A DNA stretch of 29,045 nucleotides from Hydrogenimonas sp. (GTDB taxonomy: Bacteria; Campylobacterota; Campylobacteria; Campylobacterales; Hydrogenimonadaceae): positions 1-29,045 of the forward strand of contig WGAW01000130.1 in NCBI GenBank assembly GCA_015494675.1. The letters run 5' to 3'. Shown piece after piece: positions 6,791 to 14,111 of the stretch. The translations under genes and the position numbers were made by a program. Positions within the stretch are counted from its first letter, which is position 1, and the number at the start of each line of letters is the position of its first letter. Below the pieces are notes generated by a model that ran no database searches, was not told the origin of the DNA, and was given only the letters and a program-made list of their open reading frames with translations.

Positions 6791-7815
6791 AGCTGCTTGT
6801 AAGCGCCCTCGAGCCTTCGGCGAATCTGCATCTGACGTATCTGCTAAAAGAGCTCGAAGGTGTGGAGATTTGCGGAATTTTCGACCGAAAGCTCGGCGAT
6901 CCCCTTTACGGGATGGACGAATTTTCGGTTATGGGTATCGTCGATGTGCTGATGAAATATCTAAAAGGAAGAGAGGCTGTCGCGGAGATGGCCTCGCTGG
7001 CCAGAGGGTGCGATAGAGTGCTGCTCATAGACGCCCCGGCATTCAATATTCCTCTGGCGAAAGAGATAAAGAGAAGATATCCCGAAAAAGAGATCGTCTA
7101 CTATATTCTTCCCAAAGTCTGGGCCTGGAAGCGAAAGAGAGCCGCTTTGGTGGAGCGCTACTGCGACCGCCTGGCTTCGATATTCCCTTTCGAGTCGAAG
7201 TTTTACGAGAGGGCCGAATATGTAGGCAACCCGCTTCTGGATGAGATAGAGGTGCGGAGGAGGCCCTATGAAGGGTGCGAGACGGTAGCTTTTCTGCCGG
7301 GAAGCAGAAAGAGTGAAATCACGAGGCTCATGCCGGTTTTCAGGGAGACGGCGGCCGCACTGGAGGGTCGAAGAAGGCTGCTGGTTATCCCCTCTTTTAT
7401 GGATGAAGATAAAATTTCCGAATGGTACGGCGATATAAGCGGCTTCGAAGTGCTGACAGATACGCACGAAGCGGTGGCTCAGAGCCACTTCGCCTTCGTA
7501 TGCAGCGGAACGGCTACACTCGAGACGGCCCTCATAGGTACACCTTTCGTGCTCGTCTACAGGGCGCGCACACTGGACTATGCGATAGGGCGCTTTTTCG
7601 TGAAGCTGCCGCACGTCGGGCTGGCCAACATCATTATGGATTTCGAAGGCAAAGAGCCCCTGCACCCGGAAATCTTTCAAAACGATGTAAACAGTTCGAA
7701 CCTCCTGTATCACTACGAGAGCATGGACAGGGCGGACTTCGGCAGAAGATCTCGACAGCTAAGAGAGATTTTAAAGCACGGCAGCGCCGCCGCGGTCGCA
7801 AAAATGATACAATAA
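6787..7815 (+). CDS. lpxB: Lipid-A-disaccharide synthase LpxB
   Basis: The 342-residue protein is a GT-B glycosyltransferase. It shows EPSANLHLTYLLKEL at the N-terminus (family form GE.SGD..), LLIDAPAFNIPLAK, YYILPKVWAWKRKR, FPFESKFY, YVGNPLLDE, FLPGSRKSEI and FVCSGTATLETAL, in the order expected for LpxB. The enzyme condenses UDP-2,3-diacylglucosamine with lipid X to form the tetra-acylated lipid A disaccharide on the inner face of the inner membrane. The N-terminal motif is altered from the common GEASGD to LEPSANLH, as I believe is also seen in related Campylobacterota. The length is slightly short. It is translationally coupled to the small gene before it and followed 23 bases later by greA. 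Confidence 0.93.
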   Translation: MKLLVSALEPSANLHLTYLLKELEGVEICGIFDRKLGDPLYGMDEFSVMGIVDVLMKYLKGREAVAEMASLARGCDRVLLIDAPAFNIPLAKEIKRRYPEKEIVYYILPKVWAWKRKRAALVERYCDRLASIFPFESKFYERAEYVGNPLLDEIEVRRRPYEGCETVAFLPGSRKSEITRLMPVFRETAAALEGRRRLLVIPSFMDEDKISEWYGDISGFEVLTDTHEAVAQSHFAFVCSGTATLETALIGTPFVLVYRARTLDYAIGRFFVKLPHVGLANIIMDFEGKEPLHPEIFQNDVNSSNLLYHYESMDRADFGRRSRQLREILKHGSAAAVAKMIQ

Positions 7816-7838
7816 CCAAAAAAGTTCGGAGAGAATTT

Positions 7839-8330
7839 ATGCAGAAAGAGCCGATGACCGAATACGGTTTCAAAAAACTCAGCGAAGAGTTGGAGTATCT
7901 TAAAACCGAGGCCCGTCCTGCCGTAGCCAAAGAGATAGAAAAAGCGCGTGAGCTGGGCGATCTGAAAGAGAACGCCGAGTATCATGCGGCCAAAGAGAAG
8001 CAGGGTTTGATGGAGGCGCGAATATCGGAGCTCGAAGATATATTGGGGCGTGCGCAGGTGGTCGACCCGTCCGTGCTGGAGCACAAACGCATAAGCTTCG
8101 GCTCGACCGTGACGCTTGTGGACCTCGACACCGACGAGGAGGTGACCTACACCATAGTCGGCGCCAGCGAAGCGAACCCGGACAAAGGGCTTATATCTTA
8201 CCACTCGCCTCTGGCGCGCCAGCTTATAGGTAAAGAGCCCGGGGATGAAGTGCGCATGAAGCTTCCCGGAGGAGAGAAGGATTACGAGATAGAGCAGGTC
8301 TGTTACAAAGAGATCTGTTTCGGGGTTTGA
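7839..8330 (+). CDS. greA: Transcription elongation factor GreA
   Basis: The 163-residue protein starts at ATG 7839 with GGAG at 7828-7831. It has an N-terminal coiled coil (about residues 8-75), including ARELGDLKENAEYHAAKEKQ, the GreA/GreB tip motif with the acidic residues that reach the RNA polymerase active site. The C-terminal FKBP-like domain contains YTIVGASEANPDKGLISYHSPLA. GreA stimulates cleavage of the 3' end of RNA in backtracked RNA polymerase. Length and motifs are standard. The frame stays open upstream of the ATG inside lpxB, but that part does not resemble GreA. The gene lies between lpxB and argC with only two bases before argC. Confidence 0.97.
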   Translation: MQKEPMTEYGFKKLSEELEYLKTEARPAVAKEIEKARELGDLKENAEYHAAKEKQGLMEARISELEDILGRAQVVDPSVLEHKRISFGSTVTLVDLDTDEEVTYTIVGASEANPDKGLISYHSPLARQLIGKEPGDEVRMKLPGGEKDYEIEQVCYKEICFGV

Positions 8331-8332
8331 GC

Positions 8333-9340
8333 ATGATACCCGTAGCCGTCATAGGCGCCAGCGGTTATACCGGTCTGGAGCTGATCAAGATTCTGTTGCA
8401 GCACCCCGAGTTCGATCTCGTTTATGTAGCTGCGAGCGAAGGGGGGACCCGCACCGACGAGCTGCACCCGTCGCTGGCGAAACTCTTCTCCGCTCCGGTA
8501 GAGAAGGCCGATGCCGCCGAAGTCGCTTCGAAGGCCCGGCTCGCCTTTTTGGCGCTTCCCCACAAGACCGCCATGAGCTTCGCTTCGGAGCTTCTCGCCC
8601 GCGGGGTCAAGGTGGTGGATCTCTCCGCGGACTACCGCCTGAAGCAGGAGACATACGAAGAGTACTACTGCCCGCACGAAGATGAAGTGAATCTTCCGGA
8701 AGCTGTCTACGGGCTTCCCGAGTTTTACCGCGAAAAGATAAAAAATAGCCGCCTTGTAGCCAACCCCGGATGCTACCCTACCGCTTCTCTTCTGGGCCTT
8801 TTGCCCTTCATCCCCCACATGAAAGAGGGGTCACCTATATATATAGACGCAAAGAGCGGAGTTAGCGGAGCCGGAAAAAAGCTTTCGGAATCTACACACT
8901 ACGTGAACATAAACGAGAACATTTTCGCCTACAATCCCATCAAGCACCGTCATGCGCCGGAGATCGCGGAGAAGATCGACGATCTTTTCGTCATGCAGGC
9001 GGATGTAAATTTCGTTCCGCACCTGATTCCGGTAACGAGGGGGATGCTCTGCAGCGTATATATGCGGCTTGAAAACGAGATAGACCCGACGGAGGTTCTG
9101 CGCGATATCTACAAAGATGAACCGTTCGTGCGCATCAGAACCGAACCGGTCGACATAAAATCTGTAGCCGGTACGAACTTCTGCGACATTTACGCGGTTA
9201 GAAACGGAGATTCGCTCTTTATCTCTTCGGCCATAGACAACCTTTTGAGAGGGGCGAGTTCGCAGGCGGTCGTGAATGCGAACATTCTCTGCGGACTCGA
9301 CGAGGGGCTCGGGATTCCGGTTTTCGCTTGTGTGCCTTAG
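8333..9340 (+). CDS. argC: N-acetyl-gamma-glutamyl-phosphate reductase ArgC
   Basis: This 335-residue enzyme begins MIPVAVIGASGYTGLELI, with the Rossmann motif GASGYTG for NADP(H). The catalytic cysteine sits in VANPGCYPTASLLGL (Cys147), and KSGVSGAGKKLSE and HRHAPEI are further ArgC motifs. It reduces N-acetylglutamyl phosphate to the semialdehyde in arginine biosynthesis. A TTG at 8327 is in frame, but the GGGG at 8322-8325 is correctly spaced only for ATG 8333. No other arginine genes are in the window, so it has been placed in a housekeeping operon with greA and lpxB. The stop is 17 bases before a long heptamer repeat. Confidence 0.97.
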   Translation: MIPVAVIGASGYTGLELIKILLQHPEFDLVYVAASEGGTRTDELHPSLAKLFSAPVEKADAAEVASKARLAFLALPHKTAMSFASELLARGVKVVDLSADYRLKQETYEEYYCPHEDEVNLPEAVYGLPEFYREKIKNSRLVANPGCYPTASLLGLLPFIPHMKEGSPIYIDAKSGVSGAGKKLSESTHYVNINENIFAYNPIKHRHAPEIAEKIDDLFVMQADVNFVPHLIPVTRGMLCSVYMRLENEIDPTEVLRDIYKDEPFVRIRTEPVDIKSVAGTNFCDIYAVRNGDSLFISSAIDNLLRGASSQAVVNANILCGLDEGLGIPVFACVP

Positions 9341-9357
9341 TTGGGATATGGGATTTG

Positions 9358-9441
9358 GGTTTTAGGTTTTAGGTTTTAGGTTTTAGGTTTTAGGTTTTAG
9401 GTTTTAGGTTTTAGGTTTTGGGTTTTGGGTTTTGGGTTTTG
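9358..9441 (+). repeat. Telomere-like heptamer array, 12 copies of GGTTTTR
   Basis: Eight perfect copies of GGTTTTA (9358-9413) are followed without a break by four perfect copies of GGTTTTG (9414-9441). The array fills the gap between argC and the next gene and ends 23 bases before the preferred start codon at 9465. A unit of seven is not a multiple of three, and a perfect array of 84 bases is a likely site for slipped-strand copy-number change. The A-type units bring TAG stops in rotating frames; the G-type units have none. Confidence 0.97.
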
Positions 9442-9446
9442 GGGGG
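9420..9446 (+). promoter_or_regulatory. G-quadruplex motif in the leader of the LpxH-like gene
   Basis: Runs of G at 9420-9422, 9427-9429, 9434-9436 and 9441-9446 are separated by exactly four T each. This is a textbook three-tier intramolecular G-quadruplex motif. It lies on the coding strand, so it would also exist in the mRNA, ending 18 bases before the start codon. Confidence 0.75.
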
Positions 9447-9464
9447 TTGGTGTTGGAGATCTCT

Positions 9465-10235
9465 TTGAAAGACGGGGCTTGGTTTATTGCCGACTCTCAC
9501 TATGCCCACTACAATACCGCTCTTTACGACTTTCTCTCCGCGCTCGACCCGGCCGATCTTCCTCCTCAGCTCTTCCTTATGGGCGATATTTTCGACCTTC
9601 TTTTCGGATATGCACAAAATTCGATTCAACCAAACAGAAAAATGGTCGATCTTTTAAAACAGATTGCCAGGCAATGCGAGGTGATCTATCTTGAGGGCAA
9701 CCACGATTTCGGTCTCGAACCGCTCTTTGGAGGGGATATTCGGACGGTTCCGCGTTCGCGTCAGCCGGTCACGGCGCTCTGCGGCGGAGGGCGAATGGCT
9801 CTTCATCACGGAGACCTGCTTCAAGGAGCCGGATACGAGATATATACGGCGCTGATTCGCAACCGTTATATGGACCGCACGCTGAATCTTATCGACACCG
9901 CCTCTAACGGCGCCGTCATAAGATGGCTCGAGCGGTACAACCGGAACAAGAAACCCTGTTACAAGATAGATGATTTTGAAAAGCGAATGCAGAGTCGACT
10001 GGATATTCTAAAGAAGAGATACAGCTTCGATATTTGGATCGAAGGGCATTTTCACCAGAATGTCCGTTTCGACTACGACGGCACGAGCTACTTCAATCTT
10101 CCCTCGTTCGCCTGTGCCGAAACATACATCGTCACCCGCCTGATCGGAGACTCGGTTGAGTTCGAAGAGAGGGCGGTGACCCAAAAGGCGCAATATGGGA
10201 TCAAAAGGCGACATACTTCAAGTAGGTACAAATGA
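9465..10235 (+). CDS. LpxH-like metallophosphoesterase (probable UDP-2,3-diacylglucosamine hydrolase)
   Basis: The product has about 256 residues with all the calcineurin-like phosphoesterase motifs in order: ADSHY (DxH), LMGDIFDLLFG (GDxxD), LEGNHDF (GNHD), LHHGD and IEGHFHQN (GHxH). Proteins of this type in Campylobacterota are usually annotated as UDP-2,3-diacylglucosamine diphosphatase, which makes lipid X for LpxB; lpxB lies 1.7 kb upstream. TTG 9465 is preferred because GGAG (9455-9458) precedes it by six bases. In-frame TTG/GTG codons at 9432, 9447, 9450 and 9453 are alternatives and would place the N-terminus inside the repeat. The end overlaps cheV by 41 bases. The substrate is inferred from family and context. 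Confidence 0.8.
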   Translation: MKDGAWFIADSHYAHYNTALYDFLSALDPADLPPQLFLMGDIFDLLFGYAQNSIQPNRKMVDLLKQIARQCEVIYLEGNHDFGLEPLFGGDIRTVPRSRQPVTALCGGGRMALHHGDLLQGAGYEIYTALIRNRYMDRTLNLIDTASNGAVIRWLERYNRNKKPCYKIDDFEKRMQSRLDILKKRYSFDIWIEGHFHQNVRFDYDGTSYFNLPSFACAETYIVTRLIGDSVEFEERAVTQKAQYGIKRRHTSSRYK

Positions 10236-11145
10236 GCTTGAGCTGGTCGATTTCCGTATCTTCAAAGAGGAGAACGGCAAGGTATACGAGGGTATATACG
10301 GGATAAACGTCTCTAAGGTCAGGGAGATCATCAAATATCCGAAACTTACCGAGCTTCCGGGGGTGCCTGAGTTTATCGAGGGGATCTTCGATCTTAGGGG
10401 TGTGGTCATTCCCGTGGTCGATCTGGCAAAGTGGATGGGTATCACCCCTCCGCAGAACCAGGAGATTCACCCCCGTGTCATCATAGCCGAATTCAACAAC
10501 ATCCTTATAGGTTTCGTCGTCCACGAAGCGAAGAGGATTCGGCGAATCAGCTGGGCGGATATAGAGCCGGCCTCTTTCTCATCGGGGGAGGGGGTTTTGG
10601 ACAAAAGCAAGATTACAGGCGTAACGAGGATAGAGAACGACGAGGTTCTGCTGATTCTCGATCTCGAGAGTGTGGTCGAAGAGCTGGGGTTTTATCAGCC
10701 CGATGTCGAGTCGGATGTGAATATAGACAAGTTCAGCGGTACGGCGATGGTGCTCGACGACAGCCTGACGGCCAGAAAGATAGTAAAAGAGGCTCTGCAC
10801 AAGATGGGTTTTTCGGTCGTGGAGGCGAAAGACGGGGAAGAGGGGCTCGAAAAGCTCGACGAGCTGTATGAACATTACGGTGAGAGAGTGACCGATGAGT
10901 TGAAGATCATTGTATCGGATGTAGAGATGCCAAGGATGGACGGGTTTCATTTCGCGGCAAAAGTGAAGGAGGATCCCCGTTTCGAAGAGATTCCGATCGT
11001 CTTCAACTCCTCCATCAGCGACCACTTCAGTGAGGAGCGCGGCAAAGAGGCCGGCGGAGAGGGGTATATGGTCAAATTCGACGCCAACGTCTTTTTCGCC
11101 GAGATCTCCAAAATCGTGCGATCACATATCAAGACGGCTTCATAA
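10195..11145 (+). CDS. cheV: Chemotaxis coupling protein CheV (CheW-REC)
   Basis: This 316-residue protein has an N-terminal CheW-like domain (about residues 15-165), with LPGVPEFIEGIFDLRGVVIPVVDL, and a C-terminal receiver (about 180-310). The receiver keeps VLDDS, the phosphorylation site Asp242 in VSDVEMPRMDG, the SS switch position and the lysine in MVKFDAN. CheV couples chemoreceptors to CheA, and its receiver can take phosphate from CheA to tune adaptation. ATG 10195 is supported by AAAGG (10184-10188) with six bases between. It begins 41 bases inside the preceding LpxH-like gene, so it is probably read from the same transcript, and is followed 11 bases later by cheA. Order cheV-cheA-cheW is typical of the phylum. 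Confidence 0.96.
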   Translation: MGSKGDILQVGTNELELVDFRIFKEENGKVYEGIYGINVSKVREIIKYPKLTELPGVPEFIEGIFDLRGVVIPVVDLAKWMGITPPQNQEIHPRVIIAEFNNILIGFVVHEAKRIRRISWADIEPASFSSGEGVLDKSKITGVTRIENDEVLLILDLESVVEELGFYQPDVESDVNIDKFSGTAMVLDDSLTARKIVKEALHKMGFSVVEAKDGEEGLEKLDELYEHYGERVTDELKIIVSDVEMPRMDGFHFAAKVKEDPRFEEIPIVFNSSISDHFSEERGKEAGGEGYMVKFDANVFFAEISKIVRSHIKTAS

Positions 11146-11156
11146 AGGATTATATT

Positions 11157-13607
11157 ATGGATGAATTTCAGGAAATATTGGAAGACTTTCTGGTAGAAGC
11201 TTTCGAGATGATCGAACAGCTCGACAACGATCTGATAGAGCTCGAGAACAGCCCTAACGACCTGGATCTGCTAAACCGCATATTCCGTGTAGCACATACG
11301 ATCAAAGGCTCGAGCTCGTTTCTGAACTTCGATGTGCTGACCCATCTGACCCACCATATGGAGGATGTGCTCAACAAAGCCAGGAGAGGCGAGCTGAGCA
11401 TTACGCCGGAGATCATGGATGTGGTTCTCGAGTCGACCGACAAGATGAAAGCGCTCCTGGAGCATATCAAGGAGACCGGCAGCGACGAGGGGGCGATAGA
11501 TGTGGCGCCGACCGTCAAGCGTCTCGAGGCGATATTCGGCGCAGAAGAGGCACCCGAAGAGGAGGGCCCGCAGGCTGCGGAACCGGAACCCGAACCTGAA
11601 CCCGAAGAGAAGGAGCTCTCCGAGATGAGCGAGGAGGAGGTCGAGGCCGAGATAGAGCGCCTTCTGGCCCAAAGACAGGAGGAGGACCGCAAACGCAGGG
11701 AGGCGAAAAAAGCGGCCGAAGCGGCAGGTGCCGAAGTCGAACAGAGCGAGGAGAAGGAGCTCTCCGAGATGAGCGAGGAGGAGGTCGAGGCCGAGATAGA
11801 GCGCCTTCTGGCCCAGAGACAGGAGGAGGACCGCAGGCGCAGGGAGGCGAAAAGGGCCGAACAGGAGAAGAAGGCTGCGAAAACTGCCGAAAAAGTGCAG
11901 GAGAGCGGCGCGCCGAAACCGCAGAAAAAGGCGGAGCCCAAACCCGCCCCCAAAGAGCGCAAGACGACGGTGGAGCAGACGATCCGCGTAGATGTGAAGC
12001 GGCTTGACGATCTGATGAACCTGATAGGCGAGCTCGTGCTCGGCAAGAACCGTCTGCTCAAAATATACGACGATGTCGAGGAGCGCTACGAGGGCGAACA
12101 GTTCCTCGAAGAGCTCAACCAGGTCGTCTCTTCGGTCTCTCTGGTTACTACCGACCTGCAGATTGCCGTGATGAAGACGCGAATGCTGCCGATAGGCAAA
12201 GTCTTCAACAAATTCCCGCGAATGGTGCGCGACCTTTCGAGGGAGCTGCACAAGGAGATCGAACTCGTTATCAGCGGTGAAGAGACTGAGCTCGACAAAT
12301 CGATCGTAGAGGAGATAGGCGACCCGCTCGTACACATAATACGAAACTCGTGCGACCACGGTATCGAACTGCCGGAAGAGCGCGTGGCGAAAGGGAAACC
12401 CGCCAAGGGGACCGTACAGCTTAAAGCCTACAACGAAGGCAACCATATCATCATAGAGATCGTTGACGACGGCAAAGGGCTCGATCCCGATATGCTGAAG
12501 ATGAAGGCGGTGGAGAAGGGGCTCATAAGCGAAAAAGAGGCCGATCAGATGAGCGACAAAGAGGCCTATATGCTCATCTTCAAACCGGGCTTCTCTACCG
12601 CGGCGCAGGTGACGAACGTATCGGGACGCGGTGTAGGCATGGATGTCGTAAGAAGCAACATAGAGAAGCTAAACGGCATCATAGAGATCGATTCGGAGGT
12701 CGGAAAGGGAACGACTCTGAAACTCAAGATTCCGTTGACCCTGGCGATTATCCAGTCGCTTCTTGTGAGCGTTCAGGAGGAGTACTACGCCATTCCGCTC
12801 GCATCGGTCCTCGAGACCGTCAGAATCACGCCCGACGAGATACAGAGCGTGGAGGGCCGAAGCGTCCTGAGGCTGCGTGACGAAGTGCTCTCCCTGGTAC
12901 ATCTTGCGGATCTCTTCGACGTAGAGAGGGTTTTCAGCATGGGAGAGCACGCCTATGTGGTCATCATCGGCATAGCCGAGACCAAAATAGGCCTCATTGT
13001 GGACTCGCTGATAGGCCAGGAGGAGGTCGTCATAAAATCTCTTGGAGAGTATCTCAAAGGGATAGAGGGGATCGCGGGAGCTACGATAAGGGGCGACGGA
13101 AGAGTCACTCTTATTGTGGATGTGGGTGCGCTTATGGATATGGCCAAAAGCGTGAAGAGCTCCATGCAGAACCTCGAAGACAACCTGCAAAAAGGAGAGA
13201 AGAGTTCTCCCGAAGACTACAATATTCTGGTGGTAGACGACAGCAAAACCGACAGAAGCATTATGAAAAGAGCGCTCGAACCCCTCGGTGTGACCATCAC
13301 TGAGGCTACAAACGGAGTAGAGGCTCTAAACCTGATGAAAGATGGCAGCAAGAGCTTCGACGCGGCTCTTATAGACATAGAGATGCCGCGAATGGACGGC
13401 TACACTCTCGCGGCCGAGATAAGGAAATTCAACAAGTTCAAGATGGTGCCGCTCATTGCCGTGACGAGCCGAACCAGCAGGAGCGACAGGATGCGCGGGG
13501 TGGAGGTGGGGATGACCGAGTATATAACCAAGCCCTACACCCCTGAGTATCTGATGAATGTGGTGGCAAGAAACATAAACCTCAATGTACCGGAGTATAC
13601 GTCATGA
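11157..13607 (+). CDS. cheA: Chemotaxis histidine kinase CheA with C-terminal receiver (CheAY)
   Basis: The 816-residue protein contains an N-terminal HPt domain with the phospho-accepting His47 (VAHTIKGSSSFLNF). A Glu/Lys/Arg-rich segment (about residues 135-270) follows. Next are the dimerisation helices (VDVKRLDDLMNLIGELVLGK), the ATPase domain (HIIRNSCDHGIE, VDDGKGLDPD, SGRGVGMDVVRSNI), a CheW-like domain and a receiver with Asp740 (IDIEMPRMDG). CheA passes phosphate from receptors to CheY and CheB; the fused receiver is typical of Campylobacterota and may act as a phosphate sink. The usual folded P2 (CheY-docking) domain is not evident; in its place is a duplicated 34-residue charged unit. 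AAAGGA (11144-11149) precedes the ATG. The stop overlaps cheW (ATGA). Confidence 0.97.
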   Translation: MDEFQEILEDFLVEAFEMIEQLDNDLIELENSPNDLDLLNRIFRVAHTIKGSSSFLNFDVLTHLTHHMEDVLNKARRGELSITPEIMDVVLESTDKMKALLEHIKETGSDEGAIDVAPTVKRLEAIFGAEEAPEEEGPQAAEPEPEPEPEEKELSEMSEEEVEAEIERLLAQRQEEDRKRREAKKAAEAAGAEVEQSEEKELSEMSEEEVEAEIERLLAQRQEEDRRRREAKRAEQEKKAAKTAEKVQESGAPKPQKKAEPKPAPKERKTTVEQTIRVDVKRLDDLMNLIGELVLGKNRLLKIYDDVEERYEGEQFLEELNQVVSSVSLVTTDLQIAVMKTRMLPIGKVFNKFPRMVRDLSRELHKEIELVISGEETELDKSIVEEIGDPLVHIIRNSCDHGIELPEERVAKGKPAKGTVQLKAYNEGNHIIIEIVDDGKGLDPDMLKMKAVEKGLISEKEADQMSDKEAYMLIFKPGFSTAAQVTNVSGRGVGMDVVRSNIEKLNGIIEIDSEVGKGTTLKLKIPLTLAIIQSLLVSVQEEYYAIPLASVLETVRITPDEIQSVEGRSVLRLRDEVLSLVHLADLFDVERVFSMGEHAYVVIIGIAETKIGLIVDSLIGQEEVVIKSLGEYLKGIEGIAGATIRGDGRVTLIVDVGALMDMAKSVKSSMQNLEDNLQKGEKSSPEDYNILVVDDSKTDRSIMKRALEPLGVTITEATNGVEALNLMKDGSKSFDAALIDIEMPRMDGYTLAAEIRKFNKFKMVPLIAVTSRTSRSDRMRGVEVGMTEYITKPYTPEYLMNVVARNINLNVPEYTS
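11607..11853 (+). repeat. In-frame direct duplication inside cheA
   Basis: Two 103-base copies (11607-11709 and 11751-11853) lie 144 bases apart and differ at about three positions. Each encodes roughly 34 residues of the form EKELSEMSEEEVEAEIERLL plus a basic tail, predicted to be helical and coiled-coil-like. The near identity at DNA level, including synonymous sites, indicates a recent duplication or continuing homogenisation. The period is a multiple of three, so the frame is kept. Confidence 0.95.
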
Positions 13608-14101
13608 ACAATCAGTTAGAACAGGTTCTTAAAAAGCAGCAGGAGCAGCAGAAGGTTCCGAGCGAAGGTGAGATAGAGAAGGTCGTTCAACTCGTAGGGT
13701 TCATGGTGGGCGAAGAGGAGTTCGCGGTGCCGATTCTGGGTATCCAGGAGATCATAAAGCCCATCGAGTATACGAGAACGCCGAAGACACCGCCCTATGT
13801 CCTGGGGGTTTTCAACCTAAGAGGAAGTGTCCTGCCGCTAATAGATTTGAGGATGAAGTTCGGTCTGTCGAGATCGAAAGAGAACGAAGATACGCGATAT
13901 ATGGTTATAAAACACAACGACGAGGTGGCGGGATTCGTCATAGACAGGCTTACGCAGGCGACGCGGATAAAGGAGAGCGCCATCGATCCGGCACCGGAGA
14001 CGCTGAACGACGATCAAAACTTCATATACGGTGTCGGAAAGCAGAAAGAGAAGCTCATATCGATACTGAATGTAGAGGCGCTTTTGAAGCGCGACTTCTA
14101 A
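13604..14101 (+). CDS. cheW: Chemotaxis adaptor CheW
   Basis: The 165-residue protein is a single CheW domain with a Gln/Lys-rich N-terminal extension of about 25 residues. Diagnostic stretches are VGFMVGEEEFAVPILGIQEI, YVLGVFNLRGSVLPLIDLR and GVGKQKEKLISILNVEALL. CheW links chemoreceptors to CheA in the polar signalling array. It overlaps the cheA stop by four bases, and GGAG inside cheA serves as its ribosome-binding site, so the ratio of the two proteins is probably set by coupling. The stop is ten bases from the stop of the convergent MetF-like gene. Confidence 0.96.
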   Translation: MNNQLEQVLKKQQEQQKVPSEGEIEKVVQLVGFMVGEEEFAVPILGIQEIIKPIEYTRTPKTPPYVLGVFNLRGSVLPLIDLRMKFGLSRSKENEDTRYMVIKHNDEVAGFVIDRLTQATRIKESAIDPAPETLNDDQNFIYGVGKQKEKLISILNVEALLKRDF

Positions 14102-14111
14102 GCCTCGGGCC

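Noticed and set aside
9358..9441. Heptamer array considered as a CRISPR or as a real telomere
   Set aside because: Units are contiguous with no spacers, and the array is internal to a bacterial chromosome segment between two genes in the same orientation.
11271..12446. A 391-codon frame on the minus strand inside cheA
   Set aside because: It mirrors cheA codon structure, is Leu/Arg-rich and has no ribosome-binding site; a shadow of the high-GC third positions.
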